Below are positions 10,851 through 23,849 of a stretch of DNA of 64,000 nucleotides, piece by piece. The position numbers and the translations under genes are program-made. Origin of the DNA: Gnetum montanum (Eukaryota; Streptophyta; Gnetopsida; Gnetales; Gnetaceae); contig MNCI01037953.1 in the NCBI GenBank assembly GCA_015680685.1, forward strand, positions 931,264 to 995,263. The letters run 5' to 3'. Position 1 is the stretch's first letter. Each line of letters begins with the position of its first letter. Under the pieces are notes generated by a model. The model had not been told where the DNA came from and did not search any database. It worked only from the letters and a program-made list of their open reading frames with translations.

Positions 10851-12640
10851 TGAGTTAGGCATTCATTGACTATGCTATTTTTTTTCTATTACTCATGATT
10901 ATTGACTATTACTCTAGTATACTCATGATTATTTTTTCTATTACTTTGTTTCATTCTTAAATTATATTATATGAAATCTATATCAAGGTATATCTTTCTA
11001 CTTTCCATCCTATTTAGCCCTTTCTATGAACTTACATTTATTTGCATATTTATTATTAGAAATATTTCTTATGTTTATTTCTTCATATCATTTTTCTTAT
11101 ATGAAATGAGGTAATAGTGTTGATTTTTTACTATGATTATTTCTTCAAACATAGTTATACTAGAGTGAAAGTGTAGGCTTTTATTTTTTTATCATTATGA
11201 GCTATAAATTTAAGAGGAATTTATATTATGAAGAGTTGTATATCCATGTCAATATAGATCTTTTTTTAGGATATCCTTTTCAACTCCTAACTTGTATAGA
11301 TAAAATATACTTTGTAAATACATGTCTATTTGTAATATATGACACATTAAGTCTATGATAGTTTACCTCCATCAAACCTATTGCCAGTTGCTTCTTTTCA
11401 TAGAGTCATCCTAAAGATTATTCCCTTTTCCCTCCATCATAAGTTTTGTTAAATATTTGAAATTTGTAATCATTATTGTAAACATGTTTGCTTTAATTCT
11501 TCACAGTTTCTAAAATGTAATCATTATTGTAAACATATTTGTTATAGAAATATGTTGTAGCTTTGAGGTTTCTAACCTTTGTAAACTAGTGAAACATAGA
11601 GATGCATGGATATGCTTTATGCTCCAATGGTCCAAGTTAAAAATGTATGGATTGTTGAAAAAAAAGGGTAAATACCTTTTAACTTGGTGAAATCATTGTT
11701 CATTAATATGATCATTTTGTATAATTTTTTCAAACCAAGAAAAAGGTTGGAAGAAACTAATGGACATACTAATGGAAAAGAAGAAAACAAATCAAAACAA
11801 CTTTTCTTTTTAATTAAGAGGCTTGTAAAATTAATGGATTTGGTTTTAACTTAACAAAATGGGTTGGAAAAGATAAAAAGACTAAATGCATTTCTTGGAA
11901 TTCGTAATGATTAAAAATACTTGAATACTAATTACATCACATTTAATATTTACATGCATATGGATGTACACTTCAAGAATATGATATTTCATTGAAGAAA
12001 ACTAATAAACTATCATAGTAATGAATCCTTAGCTATAGATGCATATAGATAAGAATGTTAAAAATTAATATAAATTAAATGATGCATAAAATAATAAGTG
12101 TCAAATATGCATAGTAATTTCTATAGGTTTTCTTCCATTAGTTCCATGAGTAGTAATATTAGAGGTCCATCCATATTTTTTAATGTTAAATTTTTCCCCA
12201 TCTTCTTGCAAAGAATAGGTTTCTTTCCCATGAGTAGCATCATCTAATATTTTATTAGAAACTCTTCATCAAACATTCTCATATGCATGAACAACCTAAT
12301 GATCACCGTGATTATGTTTGTAATAATAATATTGCAACCTATGATAAAGAGTTATCTTGCCAAGTACTTGCCAAATTAGATACCACGGCCATAGAAAGTT
12401 TCCTTAGAACTTGTCATAGATAGTAATAGACCACAACCATGCCTATGAGTAACCCTCCTAGAAGTCCTATAATTGCATGTGTATCAAAGGGTAATGCTCC
12501 TATTCTCAATTGTGCTACTGCATAATGAAGATGATGCCTTTGCATAACATGTGTTATCTTTGTCGTAACAAGACTAGAAAGGGTGTCTTGTAATTTAGAC
12601 TTGAAGGGGTGCATTATAACAATGGACCTATCTATTGAGG
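10851..12640. other. AT-rich region, nothing recognised
   Basis: This is long AT-rich DNA with no convincing coding region. The minus ORF at 12414-12614 ends in a hydrophobic stretch (IIGLLGGLLIGMVVVYYYL), but it has no recognisable partner domains. Confidence 0.4.
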
Positions 12641-13060
12641 TGAAATTTGGGGGTTTGACCTAAGGCATTTATACTTGGGCTCATAGGTCATGCCAGCATG
12701 GAGTTACAGAGTCGATAAAGGTGAGTCATGGGAGTTGGATGAAGTAGAATAGGAAGAGGAGTGGCTATCCCTTTTGGTCGATGATAGGCCTAACCATGGT
12801 GGCATTTCTGGATTGCCTCTAAGGAATAGATGCCAAAGGAAGAAATCTCCAAGGAACACTCTTACAGCATGATCTAGATACACCATTCTATATCAATAAA
12901 GAATTCTTTCCTTTTTCCTTCTACATTTTCTCTATTATTTTCATTATGCATAATGTTGAATGTTACATATATTTGATGTTTTGTATATTTTATTCTTACA
13001 CATAATGTCTAATATAACGTATATTTGATGTTTCCCATGACATCTAGGAATGGGATGTCA
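12641..13060 (+). repeat. 3' part of a plus-strand LTR (probable gypsy)
   Basis: The sequence ends GGGATGTCA at 13060 and is followed after four bases by an initiator-Met-type primer site. An AATAAA signal at 12895-12900 with a pyrimidine-rich stretch after it fits the R/U5 part of an LTR. The start of the LTR is not identifiable, and no second copy was found. Confidence 0.45.
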
Positions 13061-13064
13061 TAAT

Positions 13065-13076
13065 TGGTATTGGAGC
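13065..13076 (+). other. Primer-binding site, initiator-Met type (candidate)
   Basis: TGGTATTGGAGC is close to TGGTATCAGAGC, the common plant LTR primer site, and directly follows an LTR-like CA end. The downstream 500 bases have no intact ORF before element 1b was inserted at 13591. Confidence 0.5.
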
Positions 13077-13590
13077 AAACCATGATCCAAGGGCCATTCA
13101 GAACCATGGTTTGACTACAACGTGAACTTGATGATGAACCATGAAGCCATGACACAAAGAAAGTCATTGATCATCACCGGATGCACCAAATGTTTGAGAT
13201 GTAAGCCAAAAGATATGTTTCCATTGATTTCATGAATAATGGGTTAGACATCTACAAAAGACATAGATCCCACCAACCAATAAAATTCTTTCATGGATAT
13301 CAGTGATCGATGAAGATCTAATTACACCTCATCAAGATTCATAAATTGTAAGAGATGTTGGTAAGAAAAGGATACACTAGTTCAAGTAACTCTTACCTAT
13401 CTTAATACTATATATATTAATTGATTAAATTCATTGTTAAGTTTCTTCCAAAAATTTAGTAACCATGAATTGAATTGATCTTGTTTTGCTGAAACTCATT
13501 ATCCTAAGTGCTTAACCCTTATAACTTGGCATTATTCACCATACCAAGACCTAGGTATTAATAGAATAGCAGAGTCAACCCATTCATAAG

Positions 13591-14175
13591 TGATGAGTGG
13601 CGAGGTACCCCTACACTCAACCATATGAATACGAGTGTTACACGCGCGATCCAGTCGAATTCCAAGGACTAAGTGCTTATGCACCTTATGGAACACTTAA
13701 GGTTAATCAATTGTTGTCTTCCCAAGCTTACTTCTATTTGTCATGGTTGTATGGTTAAGTAACCTTGAGGCATGTGATTTTTATGTCTTTTATCTTTTTA
13801 TCCCCTCTGCTAAGAAAGAAAAGGGTGAAGAGACTAAGTAACTAAATTTCACTAACTAAGCTTTAATCATCCTAGCATCAGTATCCGTTTTCACTTGCCA
13901 TTCACACCCTGAACCAATGCAACACTACTAGGATTACCAAACACTATTTGTTACTGGGTTACGAAGTGTAGCGCATGTGCTCGAAGCAGTCATACTGAAT
14001 GCACCTAACTAGGAGAGTTAAGGGTTGAGAGAGATTAAGTCCCTAAGAAAGCATTTAAAAATTTAACAATAATTAAATTCCTATTTAGCTTAGTCCAATG
14101 CTACAATGTTTATCCAAAAGTTCATCTTTATTGTCGTACACAATTGTGTGCTCAAGTACAAAATTGCTTGAATCA
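13591..14175 (-). repeat. 3' LTR of element 1b, U3 missing
   Basis: It matches the 5' LTR at 37664 onward with frequent substitutions until about 14175, where the two diverge abruptly after CTTGAAT. The absent part is the U3 with TATA box and palindromes, so the 3' LTR lost its promoter by deletion. Confidence 0.8.
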
Positions 14176-15690
14176 CCATGTAGTTGATACCTTGCTTCAG
14201 TGTTAGGTCCATTGGCTGAATTGTGATATGGCTGATGTAGATTTGGGAGGTATAACACTGGTGACTACCCAAGGTGTAGGGGTTAGGAGAAAATCAAAAA
14301 AATTGGACCAAGACCCCCATGACTAAGAGCGAACCTCCGGTAGCAAGAGAATGGAAAAAGGTAAGGAATAAGAAAGATGGAGAAAAAGAGAAAACTGTAA
14401 TGCCAATGAAATGGATGTTAGAGATGGAAATAAACAAAATAGAAATTGATTGTGAAAATTTTTAAGGGAAAGAAATTAACTGATGCATCAAATATGAATG
14501 CCAGTGGGTCCTCCCCAAAGTAGGCTCATGCCCTTAATGCCCTGATATTCCCACATTCAAAGAGTCCGTGGGCTCTGAAAATGTCATTTGGAAGAAAGAG
14601 TTAAAGTCTTAACCACAAGAATTTACGAAAAAGAAAACAATGTGTTAACCAAAATATAGAATACTGATACAACCAGTAATGAGGTGAACAATGGAGAAGG
14701 AACAATGGAAAGAAGAGAATGGAATGAAGTCTCACGAACAAGGTGGGATATAGCCCCTTGTGTATTTAATGATTAATGTGACTTGGTAGATCACTTTCCA
14801 AATCCAGCCTCAAACCATCCACATCCAGTGACTTCGCATTAATACATTCGATTAATCCATCCTTCTAAAGTAACAAGAATGCCTTCACCCAAGAGTTACC
14901 ACCATTCTAACGAAATGAAAGATGAGGAAGTAGGAAGCAAGAAGGGCCTTAGTTAGAGGGAATGCTTATTTTAGTTCCATAACCAATGCTTGTAGCCCAA
15001 GTGATTATTTTTTCTAAGGGGTGTTCTTTGAATCCTCACTGTTTTTTTTATTTGTGTTTTTCGTGAGAACCACACCATGCAAAGACTTATTATTTTTTAT
15101 TTGCTTAGCTTCCCAATAATGGAGTAACATCAAAATAGTAAGAAAAACTCAAGAAGAAAACATCCAAGCACCCAAGAGAATGGCCAACACAAATGCATCA
15201 AATCCCCTTGAAGTCACACCCTTTTCAATCATTGAGTCCTTCCTTAGTTTGAGAAATGCCCAGTCATCGATTTGTTGATAGTTCTTATTAATTTGAAGAA
15301 AGGGACTGTAAAATTCCAAGCCAAGAGAGACCATAGAAATTCATGGATGTGTGGATGATGTGAACTCATTACTTGCTATATCAAAAGAACCATACCTTAG
15401 TATCAACATTATAACTTAAAGGTAAAGACCAAACATTAGCAATCAATAGAATATAGTTCATACCATCATTAAGAGCACTTATTGGGTGACAAACTTAACA
15501 AAATAGATAACACATACACACACAAAAATAAAAAAAAAAGTATAAAAATGTTGTAAAAAAAAAGGAGAAAAGTTAAAGAAATTTGAAAAACAAAAATGTG
15601 TAAAAAAAAAAAAACTCAAAAAGGAACTGAGGGCCTCAAATGATTAGCATAGGTGGCCATATCTCCCATGACTGAATTGAAAGGGAGAGA
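14176..15690 (-). other. Unassigned interior of element 1b (post-protease)
   Basis: In an intact Athila element this interval would hold RT, RNase H, integrase and the region before the 3' LTR. None of those motifs occurs here, so the pol core has been deleted or replaced. A minus ORF at 15149-15334 (IDDWAFLKLRKDSMIEKGV, then a hydrophobic end) is open but I do not recognise it. A/T homopolymer-rich sequence at 15510-15620 resembles a spacer. Confidence 0.45.
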
Positions 15691-16474
15691 TCCAAAATAA
15701 TGAGAATTTGTTTAAATTTTTTAGAAGTGTCCAACTTTTCCCAATTAATGTTTTCAAGTTAAGGGTTGGAAGTTGGCGACGCTCATGCTCCAATGTATCT
15801 ATGCTTTTGCTGTGGTTGATAGTTGTTCCCCCAGTTAGTTCCATGCATGTTGGTGAGTTGCTCTCCTTATTAGCTATCAACCACTAGGTGTTTTCTTGTT
15901 GTGTGGTTGCCACATATAGGCACTTTTTTATGTTAGTTTCTTGGGCACACCGATTGCATACAGGCAATGCTGAACATTCCTATATGCCATCATCCTCTGT
16001 ATCACTATATGTGATGCATGGAACTTTCTTCTTCATGATATTTCCATAAGTGTTTTCCTTAGATATTTCCAGGAAAAGATCACGGATTCTTAGGCATGCA
16101 TTTATGGTACTGAGCCATGCCCTCCCCATTATGATTAGGAAATCCCCTTTATTATTGTTGACTTATATCACTGGGAAATCAGCTGGGTATGACCAACCAC
16201 ACACAGTGGTAACAACGTCCTCCACCAATCCCAAGGGAATGGTGATCAACTGGTTAGCCAGCTCTAAGCGAATATTGCTCTTCTTGAGTGGAGGCAGGTT
16301 CCAGGATTTATACATTTCTTGCGATATTAAGTTGACTCCAGAACCTGAGTCAAGAAGAACCTTATGTGGTTCATTCCCAGTGACTTGGAGGTAGATTAAG
16401 GGACTTCCAGGATCAAAGAATTTTCTAGGAAGGTGTCCCACCTTTATCCAGTTAGTGACGGTATGTGTTAACAT
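15690..16474 (-). pseudogene. Aspartic protease of element 1b
   Basis: This Gag-Pol processing protease keeps the active-site motif LLDSGSGVNLISQEMY (about 16310-16370). After a stop it has LIIMGRAWLSTINACL near 16080-16140. Further downstream it parallels element 1 up to about 15690, where homology ends at the pol deletion. Stops lie after DFPVI and elsewhere. Confidence 0.8.
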
Positions 16475-16479
16475 AATCG

Positions 16480-18644
16480 TGTGTGTTTAGCTTTGTTTTT
16501 GATTTGAAGGGAGCTTCGAAGCCTTATTTGGTGGAGAGGCATTTTGAGGATCAACTACTTATGGTTGTGAGAGCTTGTTTGGACTATTGGTTCTAGAGAA
16601 AGGTCTTCTCTTTGTATGGTTGTTAGAACTAGTAGGGGGTTGAAGGTTTACAGCTCTCGTAGCATTACATTGTTGTGGTTGAGTGGGGAGTTCCCCTTGC
16701 ATCGCTGGATTGGGTGGTAGTGGAGCTACTAGCGTAAGAGTCACAGATGGATTCGGAGGATGGTATGTCTATGGGATGTCTCTTCTAGGAGAAGGAGTCC
16801 TATAATACTCCTGCATTTGGTAGTGATGTTGTGGGGCTATGTGACTGGTAGAGTCACTTGGAGAAACCAGCTGCTACACGTAATAGCCATATGGATCCAA
16901 TTGCCGGTAAGGGTATTGTTGCCTGGGCGGTGGCATCCCCCATGACTGTGGGTATTACCACTGCTGGTGTTTCTCGATAGGTTGTGGTAGAGTTCCACTT
17001 GGATAATATGGTAAGGGTTGGTGGAACTACCTTGGGTTACCTTGGGGATGGTAACCTTTGGGGTGCTTGTCATTTGTGAAGTCTTGGGTTGAGTGCATAC
17101 ACCCTGGACTCTTGCAGATGTGAAATTATTAGGCAACATCCCTTAGGATGGTCATACTGACATATCTCACATTCACTGTCATCATCCATATTGGAATCCA
17201 CAACCTCATCAGTGATAGTCATTTTTCCCTTACCCTTGTTACGTGCATGATCTAACTTTCTCCTTTTCTTTTTATCATAGTCACTACCTCGCTGCTTAGA
17301 CTCCTCTACAATTCTAAGGATGGTTTCGAATCTACTATCTAAGGAGTCCCACATTTGATCTACCTTAGTTGACAATTTGGTTGTTAACTTTTGAAGTGAC
17401 AAGGTTTTTCTATTCACCATCTCTTCAAGTGGTGACTCATCCTCCTCCTCACAGAATTTCACTCCCCTCTTTTGGAGGGAAGAATCAAAGTTATATTCTT
17501 CTGTGCTTTCTCTTTTACATAGCTCTCCTTCTTCCTTAGCTACTTGCTCCAAAAATATATGCACCTCATTGGACCTAAGCTCTGATAATCTCCCTTAGGC
17601 ATATGTTCCAAGGGTTCTCCTAGTTTTGTGCCTAAGCCCATCTACGTGATGGTGGAGTTGATCCTGTTGTGCATAGCCATGGCCTAGGCAAGGATGTAGC
17701 AGTGCATAATATTGGCCCATGGTAGCATCCAAGGATTCATGATTACCTTGCTTCCATCCTTGGATCTGTTTCTGCAAGTTGGACACCTAGGAGTATGTTT
17801 GATATTTATCGTTAAACAATTCTAGGATCATACTCCACCTTCGAATGGATTCCAGTTCTAAGGATTGGTACTAGCTTTTCATTTCTTTTATGAGTGTCCT
17901 TGGGAATAACTTTAACTTTTGCCACTCATTTTCAATATTTTGCAAGGCATAGGCATCGTGAAATGCCTGTAAGTGGTTCTACAGATTAGCATTGTATCTC
18001 CCCTCAAATCATGGGATATTATTCATGTCTAATCTCTTGATCCAGCTATCTTTTTGGTGCCTTGTAGGTATCCTAACAGCCTCTGTAATATCTAACATAC
18101 TTTGGGTTGCAAGTAGAGGTTCTTCATTGTCATTTCTTTTATGATGTCTGTGATGCCTATGCGGTTCCCTACTTTTTCTTCTACCATGCTTTGATTCTCT
18201 TAAATGCCCTCATCCTCACTCTCGACTCTCTCGTCGAGGTCTCTCATTTTTCTTACCCTTATCCTCACGGTGTAGGTTCCTTGTGATTGTATCCTGATGT
18301 TGAAGGAGAGGGTGAATGATGCGATGAAGGTGAAGAAGAAGGGGAACCATCGTCATGATGATGTTTCTTTCCTTCCCTTCAGTGGCTATGACCCCAATCA
18401 TGATGACGATCAGACTGCCTATCCTTATCAGTTGTTAGTGTTCCCTCATTGAATATTTGGTGTTCATGGGAATCAGAACCAAGGTTATGAATCATGGAGT
18501 GTAGGTTCTGATACCCCACCTCCTCACCATCGTTAGGAGGAGGAACATCATTTGATGGAGAACCTGTTATAACTAGTTCACCATCTCTAATTTCACTTAG
18601 GACATGTGGGATGCTATGGGGCCTCTTACCCTTCAACGATGTAT
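16480..18644 (-). pseudogene. Gag of element 1b, decayed
   Basis: A basic, Ser/His-rich N-terminal part (18216-18675) precedes a capsid-like core (about 17595-18000; EWQKLKLF, then SLELESIRRWSMILELF). A long open segment follows at 17070-17564, with acidic and basic blocks and a cysteine cluster CEICQYDHPKGCC. A Pro/Gln-rich linker leads to the protease. Element 2 is inserted just 5' of the coding region. Confidence 0.7.
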
Positions 18645-18649
18645 GGTAG
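18645..18649 (+). other. Target-site duplication of element 2 (left)
   Basis: GGTAG here and GGTAG at 37156-37160 flank element 2 exactly. Five bases is the usual size for a Ty3/gypsy integration. Confidence 0.95.
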
Positions 18650-18924
18650 TGAAACACCCCAAAATTTGAAGGCATGCCTGCTTCACCAAGCCTTTACAAT
18701 TCACGCAGTAGCATGATAGTTCTTTAGGAGATGGATGCTCTGATTTTTAGACTATCTAGATTTCGCAAGTTTTCTATCCTAGGTGTCAATGGGCTAAACA
18801 GATTTTCCAGCCTACCCACTTGAGGAGTTCACCTAGTCAACCATGCACTCAGGAGCGACACGTGGAACTGTTGGTGATGCTCAAAATGCACAAAATGCTT
18901 CATCTGATTTTCTAAGTCACGAAG

Positions 18925-19480
18925 TTTGCTACGCTACGGTATGCCTCGCTATGTAGCGTAGCAAGCTTCAGAAGATGTTTATAGAAGATAAATGCTATGC
19001 TACGCTATGCAGCGTAGCATGGTGTAGAAAAAGCTATATGATCGGTCCCCTCACCTGACTTCAAGTCCTTCGAAAATGTCTCTTTCCGTTAGGAAGCAGC
19101 AAACCATGTCTGCTACTACGCTACGCCGAGCTACATGGTGCAGCAAGGCATAGCAATTTTGTGGAAGTGAGAGAAGGCATTTCAAAGTGTAAGATTAGCA
19201 AGTTCACAATTTTTGCAGTGCAAAAGGAAAATCTTGCAGATTGGTGACATTTTTGTGACTAAGGACAGCTACTATGCTATGATACGCTACGTAGTATAGC
19301 ATAGCGTAGCAAATTCATGACAAGCAATCACAACATTGCGAAAGTTCCCAACACATGCAGTAGGACACAACGTAGATTTCTTGCTTCAAACTAACAATTA
19401 TGCTATGCTACGCTATGTAGCGTAGCACAATGTAACAAGATGCTATGCTATGTCAAGCGCTACGCTACAAAGCATGGCAA
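18925..19480. repeat. U3 palindrome cluster of element 2
   Basis: Four to five hairpin-capable sequences are built on GCTACGCTA / TAGCGTAGC. The cleanest, GCTACGCTATGTAGCGTAGC (19407-19426), has 9-bp arms and a 2-base loop. Others lie at 18927-18962, 18992-19020 and 19272-19310. The 3' LTR has mutated equivalents. Confidence 0.85.
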
Positions 19481-19680
19481 GACATAGTGAGTAGTTACGC
19501 GACATTAATGCACCTCACCTAATTGCACTGTTACTCTGACAGTGTAATTGCAATGTGGAAGGTTTGTAATTACGGTGTGGCAGGTTCGCCCAATGGTCAT
19601 GTAGGCACGTGCAACATAGACAGGTCAGCATAGGCCCAAGGCACATGGTGTTCAAACCACATTTTTCGTGCACCCTTGAT

Positions 19681-19692
19681 CCTATAAATACC
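19681..19692 (+). promoter_or_regulatory. TATA box of the element 2 5' LTR
   Basis: CCTATAAATACC, about 1.03 kb into the LTR. It is conserved at 36394-36404 in the 3' LTR. Transcription would start about 30 bases downstream and run through the gag side of the element. Confidence 0.7.
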
Positions 19693-20452
19693 TTGATAAG
19701 CGATGCTTAGAAAGGCTCTCTCTCCAACTTCTGTGCTCTTGGGAACACTATCTCTCTCTCTCTCTCTCTTTCTTTGGCTAGTTCAAGCACTGGGACACTT
19801 TGACTGATAAGAGCTTTCGGCACTCAGACTCTCTTTGTGCACTTTTAGTCCTAATTTTCTAAACAATCTAGTCGGCTAACAGTCTGGTTGGCTGACAAGC
19901 AAAAGTTGGCACTGTAACCTCAAGCATTGTAAGCATTCTATTTGGACATTGTAAATAGTTAGCATTCTTAGCTGGCATTTGCTTCTGCTGTTTCCTACGA
20001 CCTTGGTAGCACTTTGTATTGTTGACGACTAAGCTTGCATTCAAGAACATAGCCATCTTGCTCTACACGTCTTGGTTACTCTCGGGGTCTCTGCACCTCC
20101 TGGTGTTGTACAATCGATTGTATCCATCTTGACAGAGTGAGGTCATATCTTCAAAGCGGTGCATTTTTCAAACTGCATTTTACATTATCCCCTATTTACT
20201 ATTGCATTTTACACTATTTTCTGTCTATTTTGCATTTTAGCATTACTTCATGCTATTAGTCTCATTTTTCAAATCACACGTTGCAAAAGGTTATATTGAC
20301 ATCGACTAAGTCCCTGTCTAATTAATTAGACTGTTCAGGGTGCCCTATTTTCATCCCATCTAGCATGGCCCTCCCGTGGAAACGAGGTCAAGGCTGTCGT
20401 CGGTCGACGACCCCTTAGCATTTTCGAACTATTGACATTTTCGGTCGCTCCA

Positions 20453-20480
20453 GTATTTCTAGCACTAGAAGGAGGGTGCC
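20453..20480 (+). other. Primer-binding region of element 2 (tRNA not assigned)
   Basis: Directly after the LTR comes a segment containing CACTAGAAGGAGGG. Element 3 has TGCTAGAAGGAGAG in the same place (42477-42490). Conservation across diverged elements suggests a primer site. The expected TGG start is degraded, so I do not name the tRNA. Confidence 0.5.
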
Positions 20481-20913
20481 TGTTTGGTGCCTTTTCTGTG
20501 TGTCATGGTAGTCTTGTAAGCCTTCTACACCTTGATATGCATGAGCACAGACTTGACACCCATCTGTGGTTATTTACGCATTGTGCGGTGCAGATCGGTT
20601 GCCTCGACGATTCCTTGGGAACCCTACAGGACATACAACCTCTAGTTTCTAGCTGACTTACCTGTCTTACGGTAGTCTTGCATGCGTTCTGTACCCCATC
20701 ATGTACTAGCATAAATGTGACACCCTTTTGTGGGTGTTTACGCATCGTGTGGTACAGATCGGTCACCTCGACGGTTCCTCGGGAGCCCTACAAGACATAA
20801 ATTCTCTTTTTGATTGCTTGCCAATTTTTTGCTCTTCTCGTTCACAAAACTACTTAGCTTTCCTAATTCCTTTGCTTTTTTTTATGTTTGTAAAACTATC
20901 TAGCTTAGTAACA

Positions 20914-23700
20914 ATGAATTCTGCAACTACTACTGCTAACACCTTCAATGTTGAGGTTCCCATCACAGTTCAAGGCACCACTAGTGCCGAACAACCGTTG
21001 AACGCAATGTTGGAAACACGACAATCCCTCAGGATCCAAAATCGAGGACCTAAGGGCTTAGCCTAGCAACATGAGCATTACAACTTACTCTGTGCGAAGG
21101 TTTAGGCAAACCTGCCTTTGGATGTACATGAGTTCGAAAGCAAACATAGCTTCATTTGTTCCCACTCCGACACTTCCATACACAGACAAACCAAAGGCTG
21201 CTAGACCAACTAATCTAGTTGACTAGGCTTAGGGAGCAACAAGACACGACGTCTAACCAGGATGACACTTTTAAAGATGGACAGGAGGAACTTGATTTCT
21301 AATTCAACAAGGGAGGTCCAACCAACCCTATTCCTGTCCCTCCTACCCAGTCCTTCTGGGCCAACCTGTTGTCTATCACTGCTCCCTTTGTCATCATGCC
21401 TCCGCTCTTGTAACCTGCAACTACAACCGCAATGGGTAGCCATGTCACCTTCCCAGCGTATCAATGCCCTTATTCTCCTATTTCATTTGTAGCAACTATG
21501 CCTTGGCAAACTGTTCAACAACCCATTCCTGTAGCGCATCACACACCAATCATGGTTACCCTACTGCATGTTCACATTGTACCTACTTCACAATTGTATG
21601 AAGCTTCCATTTCAATTCCTTCTTTCACATCTGTTCCACCAACTGCGGTGGACTTGAGCTCATCCATGTGATGGACCCCATTCACTTCTTCGCCTATTCC
21701 AAAACCTTCATAGATGTCTCATTATGTTCGCCCTCAAACATACCAAACCCTGCAAATGGTACAACCTAACACAGGGCTATGGTCTATTCCTTCGGTGATA
21801 CAGGCAGTTCATTCGTCAGCTCAAACCGTTGTTGCTGCTCCAACAGCACCACCTGCTAGATGGTGGACAATGTAAGCAACACCGCTCACGGGGGCTACCC
21901 CAATGGTACCACCGATGGATCACACTGCCACCCCCACCATTCCACAGGTGGGGGCTACCTTGGTAGTTCCCCAACTGCCTACAATGTTGTAGGGTCTGGA
22001 TCAAGCATTCCAACTCATCTAGACCCTCACTGAGGAAATCAAACACATCAAAGCTATCAGGTTTGACATGGTACAAGTCATGGACTTTTACCAGGATGAC
22101 CCCATTAGCCCTGCAATCCCTGCTCTAACATTAGCCCCAAGGATGTCCCTTCCCCACTTCACGAAGTACGTTGGGGAGGGAGATCCCAATGCACATATAG
22201 TTACCTTTAGGTTTGAGTCTCTCCTATTGAAACAATGGCCGCACATGATCATTCGTGTCTTTTCCATGTCCCTAGCCGGGAGAGCCTTGGATTGGTATCG
22301 CACACTACCATGCTCATCTATTTCAACTCTAGAAGAGCTTCTGACCCAGTTTGTGATGCACTTCAAGTATAACTTGAAGTTGGAAATCATGTTGGACCAG
22401 CTGATGAGCGTGACGCAGGAGCCTCTAGAACTGGTCCATAAGTTCATCCAGTAATGGAGCGCAACCCTTAATGAAATCCACGAGCCCATCATGGAGGCCC
22501 ACTTGTTGGCTATCTTTAAGGGTGCAGTGAATAACTTTATCAAGTCTAAACTGTACTACCTTGCCCCTCACACTCTTAGTCAATCCTTTTCTTAGACTAA
22601 GAGCATACAAGATGTGGCCGAGGCAAGCAAAGACTCAACCTACATTGCTTACAAAAACACCTTTACAAAGAAGGACAAAGGTAAGGCCCTAATGATCACA
22701 GTGGCCGCTATAGCAACCGAGGCCAAGCCCAGACCTAGTAACAATGGTAACAAGAGCAACAAGAAACCAGTTGTACCCGCAGCTAACACCATGCCCAAGT
22801 AGGACAACATGCCACAACCTCCGCTACCTGCACATGAGACATCTACGCAACTCAAATTGAACTTTGACTGTAAAGATATCTCAATGTACACCCCACTGCC
22901 TCTCAAGCCTTTAGAACTTCTGAAGTAGCTATTAGCAGCAGGGCACATGCAATACAAGAAAATGTCACAAGAAGCAAACAATAGATACCAACGCTACTGT
23001 GAGCTCCTTAGGAACCCCTCCTTGGCCCTACCCAATGAGCCCCCAGTTCCTAAGGATTTTAGGCTGGACAGGTTTTGTGACTATCACCAACAGTGTGGTC
23101 ACAACAAGGATTACTGTTTGGCATTGCAAGATGACATCTAGAGATTGATTGACCAGGGGAAATTGGTGTTGGATGAAAACAACCTAGTACGTCCCAAAAA
23201 CCAATCCATGCATGTCTACATAGACCCCCTCAATGCCAAAAATGCCAATTACATCATTAACGCGATCAGTATTGATAGTGATCCTAGGCCACTGCAGTAG
23301 CCATTTGTGGTCCGTGTGCCTCAACGTAGCACACTAGTACCATGAGCGGCTAATTAAATCTTGCAAAAGCCATTTGTTCTGAGAGTCCCACCACGAGAAT
23401 CCATCTCCGTGCAACTTGTTAGTGAAACTGTGCTACTTCTCTCGCTAACATCATTAGCACCTTTCATCATCAGGGGGTCGACTCCTTCGATAGCCCTCGC
23501 CCCGCATAAGACAACTGAACAACCTTCTTATCCTAAAAAACAAGAAGTGCATTTCGTGGATGAGGAGTCGAAGGGGAATGCCACCGAAGGCATTCCCAAG
23601 CCTAGGTCTTTGCCCCCTATGTCTATGCCCTCATCACCAAAAATAGACATTGCTATAATAGCATAGTCCGTGCCACCCTGCCAAAAAGGGTCTGAACCTA
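20914..23700 (+). pseudogene. Gag of element 2, decayed
   Basis: The ATG at 20914 opens MNSATTTANTFNVEVP, a plausible Gag start about 460 bases after the LTR. A Pro/Thr/Ser-rich part follows to about 21670. The capsid-like core lies at 22068-22454 (SLAGRALDWYRTLPCSSI, then LLTQFVMHF) and continues past a stop. Near 23073-23135 is FCDYHQQCGHNKDYCLALQ, the C-x2-H...GH...C cluster typical of Tat-lineage Gag. At least half a dozen stops interrupt it. Element 3 has a co-linear copy at 43930-45245 and 48323-48800. Confidence 0.8.
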
Positions 23701-23849
23701 GATCCGAAGTTGCCCCTCCTCAGGAAATTCATCTTCTGGGACGAGACAAAGAAGAGGAAAGCACCAAACAGGGGGGGGGGGGTGGCCAAGACCTTTTGGA
23801 TGCCCTCACTTAGGTCAAATAGGCTCTAAAATAGAAAAACACTACACTA

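Larger units (their letters stand above)
18650..20452 (+). repeat. 5' LTR of element 2 (1803 bp)
   Basis: It begins TGAAACACCCC and ends CGCTCCA. The copy at 35373-37155 aligns along its whole length. In the first 85 bases the two differ at 12 positions, all transitions. U3 holds the palindromes at 18925-19480, a TATA box lies at 19681, and a CT-microsatellite follows the expected start site (19750-19772). Confidence 0.92.

Noticed and set aside
12414-12886. Minus ORFs with a hydrophobic C-terminal stretch suggesting an env-like protein
   Set aside because: They overlap an LTR-like segment with a poly(A) signal and primer site on the other strand. There is one hydrophobic stretch only and no other supporting motif.
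20432-20766. Overlapping plus and minus ORFs at the end of the element 2 5' LTR
   Set aside because: They straddle the LTR end and leader, have no family resemblance and overlap one another. The first plausible Gag start is 20914.
23771-23783. Run of about a dozen G
   Set aside because: A homopolymer in decayed gag, most likely slippage or a sequencing artefact.
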